Origin: Pirellulales bacterium
Lineage (GTDB): Bacteria > Planctomycetota > Planctomycetia > Pirellulales > JALHPA01
Length of the DNA: 64,000 nucleotides
Reading direction: 5' to 3'
Assembly (NCBI GenBank): GCA_033762255.1
Contig: JANRLT010000025.1
Location: forward strand, 25,303 to 89,302
A model generated the notes under the pieces. The model was not told where the DNA came from. It worked only from the letters and a program-made list of their open reading frames with translations, and searched no databases. Below are positions 18,377 through 26,892 of this stretch, piece after piece. Within the stretch, counting starts at the first letter, position 1. Every line of letters begins with the position of its first letter. The position numbers were made by a program, and so were the translations under genes.

Positions 18377-19149
18377 GGCTGGGACTGGTTATCGCGAGCT
18401 TGAATCATAAGCCGATACAGTTGACGATGAAGCTGCTGACCCAGGAGAGTCAGGCAAATGATGAAAATCCAGTACAAAAAGCCCAAAAACAAAACAATCA
18501 GCATGTAGAAAATGGCGTCCTCAAGTCTATGTGATCTGTTTTTCAGGATGGGAGCGAACAATAAGCATCCAGTCAGCAAAAGTCCAAATACGAACAGGAG
18601 TGCGGAAAATTCTCGCAGTCCCGACTCTCGAGCGTGCTTGCCCGTGATTTTGAACAATTGCCCATAAACCCGCGATTCCATAAAATAAGAAACAATGAGG
18701 CAAATGAACCCTCCCATGAAGAGCAAATAACACCATTCGATTGCAATCCGGTTAAGAAGCGTCATCAATAAACTTATCGTAAAGCTGATTATCCCATAAA
18801 TAGCCAAGAGCAAGCTGTGAGCAGTCCCCTGAATGCCAAAGCCGACACCAATAAGCACCATTTTTTTAACTCCGACGATTCTATGAATTTGGATGCCTAG
18901 AAAAATGACCAGGAGCATACTGCTGCGTACTTCCCATTTAAATGCCAAATACGAGAGCCCAGCCCATAACAATGCCGGGTACAGGACAATGCAAATCAAG
19001 CTAAACTGGCAAAATCTCATGCCTACTATCAAACCGGGCAATGCGTTAAGCTGCCGTGCGGCCAATTGCGACGTCTCCGGCTGTTTGCCCACGCGCGATT
19101 CGGCACACGTTACTGTTTGCGGCGCGGCGTAGGGGTTTTCGGGGAGCAT
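18373..19149 (-). CDS. NPY-array membrane protein 4
   Basis: 258 residues beginning 'MLPENPYAAPQTVT'. The first bases are nearly identical to gene 3. Six or seven hydrophobic segments; internal motif 'VSYFMESRVYGQLFKITG'. The stop overlaps gene 5 by 4 bases. The 75-base gap to gene 3 contains no terminator-like structure, so one transcript is likely. Unknown function. Confidence 0.75.
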   Translation of the reverse strand: MLPENPYAAPQTVTCAESRVGKQPETSQLAARQLNALPGLIVGMRFCQFSLICIVLYPALLWAGLSYLAFKWEVRSSMLLVIFLGIQIHRIVGVKKMVLIGVGFGIQGTAHSLLLAIYGIISFTISLLMTLLNRIAIEWCYLLFMGGFICLIVSYFMESRVYGQLFKITGKHARESGLREFSALLFVFGLLLTGCLLFAPILKNRSHRLEDAIFYMLIVLFLGFLYWIFIICLTLLGQQLHRQLYRLMIQARDNQSQP

Positions 19150-19224
19150 GGTAGCCTCTGCTTCCTAGGTTCGTTCGGGGCGACCGGCCCAAATTATCTA
19201 TACTGACTTATACGTCAGTCGGCG

Positions 19225-20079
19225 TTAAATTTTGATGCAGGGTAAAGATTCATCGTCCGCCCTCTCCGCTTGCGGCAGCACTTGGTCGGTTTGCGTTTCG
19301 AGTTGCTCGTGCCGCAAAAAATCCATGCTCTTTGCGGAAGGTCGCGGGGGGAGTAACAATGTTTTAATCCGCGCCTGGAGTGTGAGCATCACCATGAGGA
19401 AGAGGCCATAACAAAGGAATGCCGCTAACATCAACAGATAACTTAAGAGTATCTCCCGGTTGTGAACTAGCTGCGATATTATTGGCAAAAACCCTTCGTT
19501 GCTAATCAACCGCAACAAGACCACCAACCCCATCACCGCCAACGTATATTGCAGACTGTGGGCGTTACCCCCGGCCGACCGAGAGCCTACACTCACGGCT
19601 ATCCGCGACCATACTCCCATCTCCAGGACAATCCCGACGATTGCCACAAACAGAATTCCATAGACTATTCTGATCAACTCAACCGATGTCCAAAGTGACA
19701 GATTAAGACAGCCGAGGAATGACAAGCCCAAGAGTGTCACGCTTTTGAACAGTAATGCCGCACCGAGCAGTTGCTGGCATTGACGGCTTGACACTCCACG
19801 ACAGCAAGCGATGAGCCCCATGACCAGCATTATTTGCAACAAGACCACCACCACCAACAGTCCCGTCACGCCCAAGAGTGGAAGGGTTTTCATGATCATT
19901 CGCGTGCATAAGACTGCCAGGGGAAATAAGAGAAAAATGGTTGTGCTGGCCATGTACAATTGCAATCCCTCACTCAGACTTTGGAGAGTGTGCCGTTGGT
20001 CATGAGTCATTGACAGCTGCATGTCCGGCTGTTGCTGCTGGACTGTCTGCGGCGCGGCGTAGGGGTTTTCGGGGAGCAT
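19225..20079 (-). CDS. NPY-array membrane protein 3
   Basis: 284 residues from the ATG at 20079 ('MLPENPYAAPQTVQ'); the longer frame upstream reads through a GAATGCTGAATGCAG simple repeat and overlaps gene 2, so it is rejected. About six hydrophobic segments, internal motif 'IVLEMGVWSRIAVSV'. The C-terminal 40 residues are charged and longer than in the other members. A simple repeat of about 40 bases sits just before the start, in the 97-base gap to gene 2. Confidence 0.75.
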   Translation of the reverse strand: MLPENPYAAPQTVQQQQPDMQLSMTHDQRHTLQSLSEGLQLYMASTTIFLLFPLAVLCTRMIMKTLPLLGVTGLLVVVVLLQIMLVMGLIACCRGVSSRQCQQLLGAALLFKSVTLLGLSFLGCLNLSLWTSVELIRIVYGILFVAIVGIVLEMGVWSRIAVSVGSRSAGGNAHSLQYTLAVMGLVVLLRLISNEGFLPIISQLVHNREILLSYLLMLAAFLCYGLFLMVMLTLQARIKTLLLPPRPSAKSMDFLRHEQLETQTDQVLPQAERADDESLPCIKI

Positions 20080-20176
20080 GGGCAGGAGAATTCTGAAATA
20101 TGAATGCTGAATGCAGAATAGGGGGTGGGGAGTAAAGCGTCGGTACTTCAACTGTTGTTTAGCCAAGCCGAATATA

Positions 20177-20965
20177 TTATTGCAAACTGGGGCCAGGATT
20201 TGCTGGCATGCGCGCGGTAATTTCAACAAGCCGGGACCGTAAGCGAATTCCCGCAATGACCATTAATAATACCACAATCCAACCACCGATCAGCAACGCA
20301 AAAATGCAACCAAATAGGGCATCACCCCGGCGTTCTATCGGGTGCCGCATGACTTCGCTATAAAAAGAAAAGTAGCCTGCTACCGGCAGGCAAAGGGCGA
20401 CCAGCACGCAAACACAAAGGATGACATAATAAAAACGAATCTCCGAATTCAGCTTGAGTTTGATTGCCATTCCGCGATAAAAGCGCAGTTCCAGAAAATA
20501 CGAATACACAAGGCATATTACGGCACACGCCAAATAGAGTCCAGCCATGCTATCACGTGTACCAATCATGCTTACCATTTGCAGCCAGGGGACCGAAAAA
20601 CAAACAATCGCAAATAAGACAAGATAAACTTGTCTTGCGCACGAAAGCTGCTGGCTATATGAAAAGTAGTATGAAAGCCCCACACAGCGTGGGACTTGTA
20701 CGCCAGCCATCAGGACAATATGTAAGCCACTGATGGAATCACCCCTGCGGAAAAAGAGCACAATTATTAAGACCAGCAAAAATGGCCACAGCAACATACC
20801 AATCATGCTTCCCAGGCAAAGCTTCATTCCCGCAATAACCGGATAAAGCGAAGCTACTTGTGTCGGCGTTAGATCGAGTTGATTCAATGTCGCATCCCCG
20901 CTGATAGTACCCCGCTGCGGTTTATCCACAACCTGCGGCGATTGATAGGGATTCTCGGGGGGCAT
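20177..20965 (-). CDS. NPY-array membrane protein 2
   Basis: 262 residues beginning 'MPPENPYQSPQVVD'. The ATG shares one base with the stop of gene 1 (TAATG), a sign of translational coupling. Six hydrophobic segments and the motif 'VYSYFLELRFYRGMAIKL' at about 154-171. Same plan as genes 4 and 6, to which it looks closest. Unknown function. Confidence 0.75.
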   Translation of the reverse strand: MPPENPYQSPQVVDKPQRGTISGDATLNQLDLTPTQVASLYPVIAGMKLCLGSMIGMLLWPFLLVLIIVLFFRRGDSISGLHIVLMAGVQVPRCVGLSYYFSYSQQLSCARQVYLVLFAIVCFSVPWLQMVSMIGTRDSMAGLYLACAVICLVYSYFLELRFYRGMAIKLKLNSEIRFYYVILCVCVLVALCLPVAGYFSFYSEVMRHPIERRGDALFGCIFALLIGGWIVVLLMVIAGIRLRSRLVEITARMPANPGPSLQ

Positions 20966-21699
20966 TATCTTAACTCTGTTAGTGGCTCGACTTCCGCCGC
21001 CAGACGCCGCGCGAGCTCATTGCGGATCGCGACGAGCAAGACAATTGAGCCGATACCGCAGAAGAAAGTTAGGATCGTCAGTGCTAGTAAAATTGCTAAA
21101 CCCGCATAGACAACGAATATCGCGGCATTTTCCGCCGTGAACATGGCTCCAATAAAGAACAAAGCATAAAAAAATCCGCAAACACAGGCAAAATAAGAAA
21201 GCCGTTGCGTTGTGCGGGGCGTCAGCCGTATTGCCTCCCGCAACCAAAAGCAGAACTCGACCACGATAGACAATGCAAGGCACCCGCAACCCAGGATTGC
21301 CCATACAATCGAACGATAATATAAGCTCGCATAATCGTTGAACTCGACACCCTCAATTACAATTGCCCGGAAAACAGCGAGAAATACCATTAGTAGAAGC
21401 CCCAAACTGGCAAGCCGAGTAACGATCACCAGCCAGTTGAGGGAGTTGCGCCAAAGGCCATCATGCGCGGCATTCCATTCCCGTAGACCTTTGCAAATGA
21501 GCACACAATTGACCGCCCAACCAACCGGAAAAAGCGGATATAGCACCAGTGAACACCCCAGGATCATTAACGCAGCTAAGCAGACAGTGCTGCTTTGTCG
21601 CAGGCGGAAATCCAACAAGTCCCCGTCGGCGCTCAGGGGTGGCCGTTCCGCGGATAGCTGGAGCATCCGCGGCGATTCATAGGGGTTTATGGGGGGCAT
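20965..21699 (-). CDS. NPY-array membrane protein 1 (first gene)
   Basis: 244 residues beginning 'MPPINPYESPRMLQ', the first gene of the probable operon. Six hydrophobic segments; internal motif 'IVVEFCFWLREAIRL'. The promoter should lie in 21700-21800, before the palindromic repeat; no clear consensus could be assigned. Ribosome-site purines are weak here, as in the other array genes. Unknown function. Confidence 0.75.
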   Translation of the reverse strand: MPPINPYESPRMLQLSAERPPLSADGDLLDFRLRQSSTVCLAALMILGCSLVLYPLFPVGWAVNCVLICKGLREWNAAHDGLWRNSLNWLVIVTRLASLGLLLMVFLAVFRAIVIEGVEFNDYASLYYRSIVWAILGCGCLALSIVVEFCFWLREAIRLTPRTTQRLSYFACVCGFFYALFFIGAMFTAENAAIFVVYAGLAILLALTILTFFCGIGSIVLLVAIRNELARRLAAEVEPLTELR

Positions 21700-21801
21700 G
21701 GCAAATCAATTCTGCGAAATTATGATTTTGGTTACCCACCCGGAAATACTGGTTTTTCAACTGGCAAGTCTATCAAGCCGAATTCTATCCGGTAATCATG
21801 A

Positions 21802-21907
21802 ATCGGGCCGTTGGCCCTGCTCAAAATGATCATTTGGTTACTTAGGGCGACGCTGCGCTTGCCACAATTCCATGAAGCACGGCTGGGATGGATTGGGCCT
21901 TTGGCCC
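21802..21907. repeat. Palindromic module repeat A (copy 1)
   Basis: Starts 'ATCGGGCCGTTGGCCC', passes through 'TAGGGCGACGCTGCGCTTGCC' wording and ends 'GGGCCTTTGGCCC'. A second copy lies at 34474-34570 and a partial one at 60588-60618. Each module is a short inverted repeat. Confidence 0.6.
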
Positions 21908-22126
21908 ACAGGAAATTGTTTGGTTGTAGGCCAGCAGGTAAAGGCCGGACCGTTTGCCTACAAGGATACAGATGAAGCCGAACCGTAAGCTTTGCAAAGT
22001 CCATCCCACACGCTCCGCTGGTGTTGTCAAACTCTCGCGGGATTGATGTCATTTCAGCTTACCAAATTCCATCTCGAATTCCAAAAATCGACACATAAAA
22101 ACTGCTTACCGCCACGTCCGTTAAAT

Positions 22127-22156
22127 AAAAAACCCAGGAGCAAGAATGCTCCTGGG
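22127..22156 (-). terminator. Rho-independent terminator of fusA
   Basis: Read on the minus strand: stem CCCAGGAGCA / TGCTCCTGGG with a 4-base loop, followed by six T. It lies about 215 bases after the fusA stop, in the right orientation. Confidence 0.75.
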
Positions 22157-22219
22157 TGATAAATCTCATCAAGTGGCTATATGGCAATGGCTGAAGTTTT
22201 TAATAGAGTGTTTCGCTTT

Positions 22220-22277
22220 CCCAGGGTAGTTCGCTGCGCTCCAACCCTGGGCTATGTACTACAACCGCGTTGCGGTA
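22220..22277. repeat. CCCAGGGT...ACCCTGGG repeat with CCGCGTTGCGG unit
   Basis: An inverted repeat (CCCAGGGTAGTTCGCTGCGC, then CCAACCCTGGG) followed by 'ACAACCGCGTTGCGGTA'. Both parts recur at 63352-63512, where the first is inverted. It lies in the fusA 3' region, between stop and terminator. Confidence 0.55.
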
Positions 22278-22370
22278 GGAAGACAAGAGCGAAATTTACA
22301 TTTACGTCTCGTCTCTACCCATGCCCTCGGTTGCCAGATGCGGTATTCAGCACTCTTGACTCTCAATTTA

Positions 22371-24470
22371 TCACTTCGCCCCGACCAGTTGGCCCTGCTG
22401 CTTCTTGCGGTCGGCGATGATCTCGGTCTGGACCGAGCCCGGCACTCGGGCGTATTTGGCGAATTCCATCGTGAATGTCCCCTGCCCCTGGGTCAGGCTG
22501 CGCAGGTCGGTCGAATAGCCGAACGTTTCGGCCAGCGGCACCTCGGCCTCAATCACCGAGGTATTCCCCTGGATTTCGCTGGCCACCACCATGCCGCGGC
22601 GGCTGGTCAGGTTCCCCGTGACCGGCCCCTGAAAGTTGCTGGGGCATTCGATTTCCATCTTCATGATCGGTTCCAGCAACACCGGCTTGGTCTTCATAAA
22701 TGTCTCGCGGAAGCAATCCCGCGCGCAAATCTGAAACGCCATGTCGGAGCTATCCACATCGTGGTACGAACCGTCGCTCAAGGTTGTTTTGATCCCCACG
22801 ATGGGAAAACCCGCCACCGGACCCTTGCCCAATGACGCGCGGAATCCTTTTTCCACCGAGGGAATGTATTCCTTGGGAATGCGCCCCTGGCTCACTTCAT
22901 TGACAAATTCAAAATTTTCCTCGGTGCTGTCATCGGGCAAAATCTCAAATTTGCCCTTGATATGGGCGTACTGACCGGACCCGCCGGTTTGCTTTTTGTG
23001 CTTGTAGTCGTAATCGGCGGTCTGCGTGGGGGCCTCGCGGTAGCTCACCTTGGGCGCGCCAACGTCGACTTCCACCTTGTATTCGCGCTTAATGCGTTCC
23101 ACGTAAATTTCCAGGTGCAGTTCGCCCATGCCCGCGATGACGGTCTCGCCGGTTTCTTCGTCGGTGAACATGCGGAAGGTGGGATCTTCGCGCGAGAAGC
23201 GTTGCAGGGCCTTGCTCAGCCGGTCGCCGCTGTCGCGGGTGGTCGGGCTGATCGCCATTTTAATAACCGGCTCCGGCACGAACATATTTTCCAGGGAGCA
23301 GTATTTAGGCTCCTGGGCGTAGGTATCACCGCTGGCCGCGTCGATGCCCATGATCGCGATGATGTCCCCTGCCTCGGCAAAGTCGATTTCCTCGCGCTTG
23401 TCGGCGTGCATCCGCACGATTCGGCTAAAGCGCTGCTTTTGGCCGGTGCGCTGGTTGTAATAGGTTTCGCCTTTGCGGGCGGTCCCCTGGTAAATGCGGG
23501 TGATCGTCAACTGGCCATAGGGGTCGTCCACGATCTTGAACGCCATGCCCACGTAGGGCTTGGCGGGATCGGCGACGAGGGGGAATTTTTCGGCGGGGTT
23601 GTCCCAGACCTTGGCCGAAATAGGTCGTTCCAGGGGGGAGGGCAAATAGCGGACGACGGCGTCCAGTAGTTTTTGGACCCCTTTATTTTTGAACGCGGTT
23701 CCCATGTACACAGGCGTAAAATCCTGTGTTTGGACGGCTTGCTTGATGATTTTGTGCAGTAGCTCCTCGGATGGTTCTTCCTCGGAGAGCATGATTTCCA
23801 TCAGCTCGTCGCTGTACATGGCCAGTGCCTCGAGCATGGTGTGGCGGGCTTTTTTGCATTCTTCGAGGATATCCGCGGGAATGGCCTCTTCGCGGACTTT
23901 TTCCCCTTTTTCGCCGTCAAAGTAGTACGCCTTCATGGTCAAGAGGTCCACCACCCCTTGGTGCTTGTCCTCTAGCCCGATGGGGTACTGCATCATGACG
24001 GCGTCGGAGCCCAGCTTTTCGCGGACCATATTGGTAACGCGGAAGGGATTTGCCCCCTGGCGGTCCAGCTTGTTAATAAAGGCCAACCGCGGCACATGAT
24101 AGCGCTTCATCTGCCGATCAACGGTCATCGACTGCGACTGCACCCCGCCAACCGCGCACAGGACCAGCACCGCCCCGTCCAACACGCGCAGGCTCCGTTC
24201 GACCTCGACGGTAAAGTCCACGTGACCCGGCGTATCGATCAGGTTGATCTTGTTGTCAGCCCATTCCACCGTGGTGGCGGCACTGGTGATGGTGATCCCT
24301 TTTTCCTTTTCCAATTCCATGTAATCCATGGTCGCGCCATCGCCATGCCCCTTCACTTCGCCAATTTTGTGAATGCGCCCGGCATAATATAAGATGCGCT
24401 CGCTCAAGGTCGTTTTGCCCGAGTCAATATGCGCGGAAATTCCGATGTTGCGTACCTTCGACAGATCCAT
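22371..24470 (-). CDS. fusA: Elongation factor G
   Basis: The GTPase that moves tRNA and mRNA through the ribosome and helps recycle it. 699 residues from the ATG at 24470. G1 is 'AHIDSGKTTLSERIL' (about 13-27), then 'EKEKGITITSAAT' (G2), 'IDTPGHVDF' (G3) and 'INKLDRQGAN' (G4), with the usual domains II-V to the end. The Ser in AHIDSGKTT and the 'ILYYAGRIHKIGEV' that follows are features of the spirochaete/planctomycete/mitochondrial EF-G1 lineage, whereas ordinary bacterial EF-G has AHIDAGKTT. It stands alone, not next to rpsG or tuf. A terminator follows at 22127. Confidence 0.96.
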   Translation of the reverse strand: MDLSKVRNIGISAHIDSGKTTLSERILYYAGRIHKIGEVKGHGDGATMDYMELEKEKGITITSAATTVEWADNKINLIDTPGHVDFTVEVERSLRVLDGAVLVLCAVGGVQSQSMTVDRQMKRYHVPRLAFINKLDRQGANPFRVTNMVREKLGSDAVMMQYPIGLEDKHQGVVDLLTMKAYYFDGEKGEKVREEAIPADILEECKKARHTMLEALAMYSDELMEIMLSEEEPSEELLHKIIKQAVQTQDFTPVYMGTAFKNKGVQKLLDAVVRYLPSPLERPISAKVWDNPAEKFPLVADPAKPYVGMAFKIVDDPYGQLTITRIYQGTARKGETYYNQRTGQKQRFSRIVRMHADKREEIDFAEAGDIIAIMGIDAASGDTYAQEPKYCSLENMFVPEPVIKMAISPTTRDSGDRLSKALQRFSREDPTFRMFTDEETGETVIAGMGELHLEIYVERIKREYKVEVDVGAPKVSYREAPTQTADYDYKHKKQTGGSGQYAHIKGKFEILPDDSTEENFEFVNEVSQGRIPKEYIPSVEKGFRASLGKGPVAGFPIVGIKTTLSDGSYHDVDSSDMAFQICARDCFRETFMKTKPVLLEPIMKMEIECPSNFQGPVTGNLTSRRGMVVASEIQGNTSVIEAEVPLAETFGYSTDLRSLTQGQGTFTMEFAKYARVPGSVQTEIIADRKKQQGQLVGAK

Positions 24471-24874
24471 AACCAAGCCTCAAAAGGAAAAAAACACACC
24501 CAGGCACGACCAGGGAAAATGCCCCGGTAATGCTAAATAGTCAAAATGCCGCCAAAAATCGAATAATCCTCTAAAATAACTTTTTGGGACAATTGCCGAA
24601 AGGGCAAATGCCCCTGGCAACCGCCGCTAGCCCCACTTAATTTAGTACGAAAAATTCCGCGCAAGGTTCACGGCCCCTTAGGTTTGCGACAGAATTACGG
24701 TAAATACCAAGTAGACTACTGGTGTATGAGATTTTGATAAATCCCCGTCCTGCCCGCTAGTAATTGCTACCCCCTCCAGCGCAAAATTTGCTGTGACCAC
24801 CCCTTCATCTATGACCCAACAGATATAACCCACAACCAAACACCCCAAATTACCTATATTTACAGCAGGCTTGT
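24471..24874. other. Divergent intergenic region
   Basis: About 400 bases between fusA (minus) and the CAAX-type gene (plus). It must hold both promoters. I see no repeat, RNA gene or strong consensus; a short minus-strand reading frame crossing it has no recognisable content. Confidence 0.4.
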
Positions 24875-25600
24875 ATGGCACTTTTTCGCAATCCCTGGGT
24901 GGTGTTTCTCTTGCCATTCATCATTTATATGGTGGGGACGTCCAGCGAACCGAGCGCCGTGATGGAGGCCACCGCCGCGCCCCACTGGACGGGCCTAACC
25001 GCTGCACACTACCCCTATGTCTATGCGGCAAAAATTGTGCTGACGCTGGCCTGCGTGGCGGCGGTTTGGGGGGGGTACCCGACATTGGGTAAAATATCGC
25101 CGTTGGCCTGGGGAGTGGGCGTGGTCGGCGTGGTGCTGTGGATTGCGCTGGCGCACCTGCAACGGGTGAGCGGGCTAAATGGCGTCCTCGCGGCAGTGGG
25201 CATGGGGGGGGAGCGCCCAGCATTTAACCCGTGGGAGCATTACGGCGATCAGCCGGCGCTATTGTATTGTTTTTTGGCGGTGCGATTTTTGGGTCTGGCG
25301 GCCGTGGTCCCCGTCATCGAAGAGATGTTTTTGCGCGGCTTTGTCATGCGGTATCCCATTCGCGAAGATTGGTGGGATGTCCCCTGGGGAACCTACGCGC
25401 CATCGGCCCTAGCGGCGGGCACGATATTGCCGATGCTGCTACATCCGGGCGAGATATTGGCCGCGGCGGCGTGGTTTGGCCTGGTGCACTGGCTGTACTT
25501 TCGCACGCGCAACGTGTGGGACGCCGTCGTCGCGCATGGCGTGACGAATTTGCTGTTGGGGATTTACGTTTGCGCGCAGGGGGAATGGTGGCTGTGGTGA
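24875..25600 (+). CDS. CAAX-prenyl-protease-related (CPBP) membrane protein
   Basis: 241 residues, about seven hydrophobic segments. The catalytic-type motifs of CPBP intramembrane proteases are present: 'VPVIEEMFLRGFVMRY' (about 147-162; the paired Glu), 'AAAWFGLVHWLYFR' (His, about 198-211) and 'VVAHGVTNLLLG' (about 217-228). The long 'EDWWDVPWGTYAPS' spacer after the Glu motif resembles the subgroup found with exosortase/PEP-CTERM sorting systems. A PEP-CTERM protein lies 2 kb away, which fits, but no exosortase gene is in the window. The subgroup assignment is from memory. Confidence 0.75.
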   Translation: MALFRNPWVVFLLPFIIYMVGTSSEPSAVMEATAAPHWTGLTAAHYPYVYAAKIVLTLACVAAVWGGYPTLGKISPLAWGVGVVGVVLWIALAHLQRVSGLNGVLAAVGMGGERPAFNPWEHYGDQPALLYCFLAVRFLGLAAVVPVIEEMFLRGFVMRYPIREDWWDVPWGTYAPSALAAGTILPMLLHPGEILAAAAWFGLVHWLYFRTRNVWDAVVAHGVTNLLLGIYVCAQGEWWLW

Positions 25601-25753
25601 GGGTTGTTTACGAATTGCGGGACTGGTTGCGTGACAATTGACCATTAAGCGGTTAGTATAAAGTCATTTGGAAAAAATAAAGTTGTGCGGGGGGAAAGTC
25701 ATCAAGTGATCGGTTGGCTTCCCGCCTAGCCTTATTTCAGAGTATTAAAGACA

Positions 25754-26008
25754 ATGCCTTCGTTCCCGCATACCGCATACTTTCTGCATATGCGACTACG
25801 TCCTGATCGAGCGGTTATTCTTGACGAATGGATTATGAGAACCATAAATGCGCCGGAACATGAAGAAATACAAACAGATGGCCGGATTCGGCGTTGGGCG
25901 AGGATCACAGAATATGAAAACCGCGCGCTGAGAGTCATTCTCTTAGAGGATGGAAAAACAGTACACAATGCATTCTTCGACAGGGGCTTTGGAGAACAAC
26001 TAACATGA
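25754..26008 (+). CDS. DUF4258-like small protein (putative toxin half)
   Basis: 84 residues with the middle block 'MRTINAPEHEEIQTDGRIR' followed by 'ITEYENRALRVILLEDGKTVHNAFFDRGF'-type text (only part quoted). This 'strand-turn-strand, then Arg/Val-rich strand' is typical of small DUF4258-like proteins encoded next to DUF2283. Its stop overlaps the next ATG by 4 bases. Such pairs are predicted to be toxin-antitoxin-like, but that has not been shown here. A later start at 'MRLRPDR' (residue 13) is possible. Confidence 0.65.
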   Translation: MPSFPHTAYFLHMRLRPDRAVILDEWIMRTINAPEHEEIQTDGRIRRWARITEYENRALRVILLEDGKTVHNAFFDRGFGEQLT

Positions 26009-26238
26009 AAATCAAATATTTTGAAGATACAGACACCGCGCTTTTGGAAATTGGTAGCGGCACGCCCGTCGAAACCCGGGAAATTTCGGAAGATATCTAT
26101 TTGGATTTAGATGCATTGGGAAATCTGGTCTCCATCACGCTGGAACATGCCAGTCAAAGAAGCGATTTGTCGGAATTCAGCTTTTTGAGGATCACAAATA
26201 CGAAGAATGGTTTGCGCTCCACGGCTATTCCCGGTTGA
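26005..26238 (+). CDS. DUF2283 domain protein (putative antitoxin half)
   Basis: 77 residues. The start 'MKIKYFEDTDTALLEIG' and the 'EISEDIYLDLDALGNLVSITLEHAS' core are the hallmarks of DUF2283, a small beta-rich domain. It overlaps the preceding gene by 4 bases (ATGA). After the core the tail ('LRITNTKNGLRSTAIPG') is unusual for the family. Function unknown; the pairing suggests a regulatory or antitoxin-like role. Confidence 0.75.
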   Translation: MKIKYFEDTDTALLEIGSGTPVETREISEDIYLDLDALGNLVSITLEHASQRSDLSEFSFLRITNTKNGLRSTAIPG

Positions 26239-26375
26239 ATGTCGAAACAATCTGGTTGCCAGCATGTTTACTTCTCGTCGGTGATTAATATTCAATTTAC
26301 GAAGTCGCATATCCGGCATCAGGCGGTACGCCACTGTGCTGTAGTTTATTTCACGATTATTCCCGGGGAATTTCT

Positions 26376-26846
26376 ATGCACGAGAATGAGAACCCGTACG
26401 CCGCGCCGCAAATATTACAAACGGCTAGTGCGGGCTATATCCAGGGGGAAGAGTTGCATGAAATCGTGCCAGCCGGCCAATGGCCGCGGTTGATGAACTT
26501 TATTATTGATCAATTCGCCATCCTGGGATTGAATTTCATTGTGGCTCTGCTGATTTTATTTGTGGGTGGGGAGGAATCACTGGATAAAACCCCCGATGCC
26601 TTGGTTGGCCTGCCGAGTTTTTTGAGTTATTACATCCTGATGGAAGCGACGACCCAGCGGACGATTGGCAAATTCTTGACCGGCACGATTGTCGTGAATG
26701 AGCAAGGGGGGAAACCCAGCTTGGGGCAGATACTCGGCCGCTCCTTTGCCCGCTTGATCCCGTTTGAGGCGTTTTCGTTCTTAGGTACTCCCACACGCGG
26801 CTGGCATGACAAGCTGCCCAAGACGTATGTTATCAAAGTGCGGTAA
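26376..26846 (+). CDS. RDD family membrane protein with NPY tag
   Basis: 156 residues. It begins 'MHENENPYAAPQILQ', the same tag as the array at 16-21 kb, but the body is different: an RDD domain with 'RLMNFIIDQFAILGLNFIVA' (Arg and Asp in the first helix), a second helix around 'FLSYYILMEATTQRTIGK', and the usual 'GKFLTGTIVV...GKPSLGQILGRSFARLIPF' pattern. RDD proteins are small membrane proteins of mostly unknown role, some transporters. The shared tag on an unrelated domain is the interesting part. Confidence 0.8.
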   Translation: MHENENPYAAPQILQTASAGYIQGEELHEIVPAGQWPRLMNFIIDQFAILGLNFIVALLILFVGGEESLDKTPDALVGLPSFLSYYILMEATTQRTIGKFLTGTIVVNEQGGKPSLGQILGRSFARLIPFEAFSFLGTPTRGWHDKLPKTYVIKVR

Positions 26847-26892
26847 GCCAAAAAGTCCGTTCCCGTCACAGCATTTTCATTAGCTGGCCCCG

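Noticed and set aside
21732..22052. Minus-strand frame of 106 codons upstream of the array
   Set aside because: It is made of palindromic repeat A; no conserved protein content.
22254..22835. Plus-strand reading frame of 193 codons opposite fusA
   Set aside because: Lies antisense to fusA; His/Arg/Gly-rich text typical of a shadow frame.
22962..23669. 235-codon plus-strand frame opposite fusA
   Set aside because: Shadow of EF-G; no family pattern.
24678..24917. Minus-strand frame of 79 codons between fusA and the CAAX-type gene
   Set aside because: No ribosome site, overlaps the start of a good gene, no motif.
26239..26493. 84-codon frame overlapping the RDD gene
   Set aside because: Different frame from the well-supported RDD protein; Arg/Cys/Val-rich shadow.
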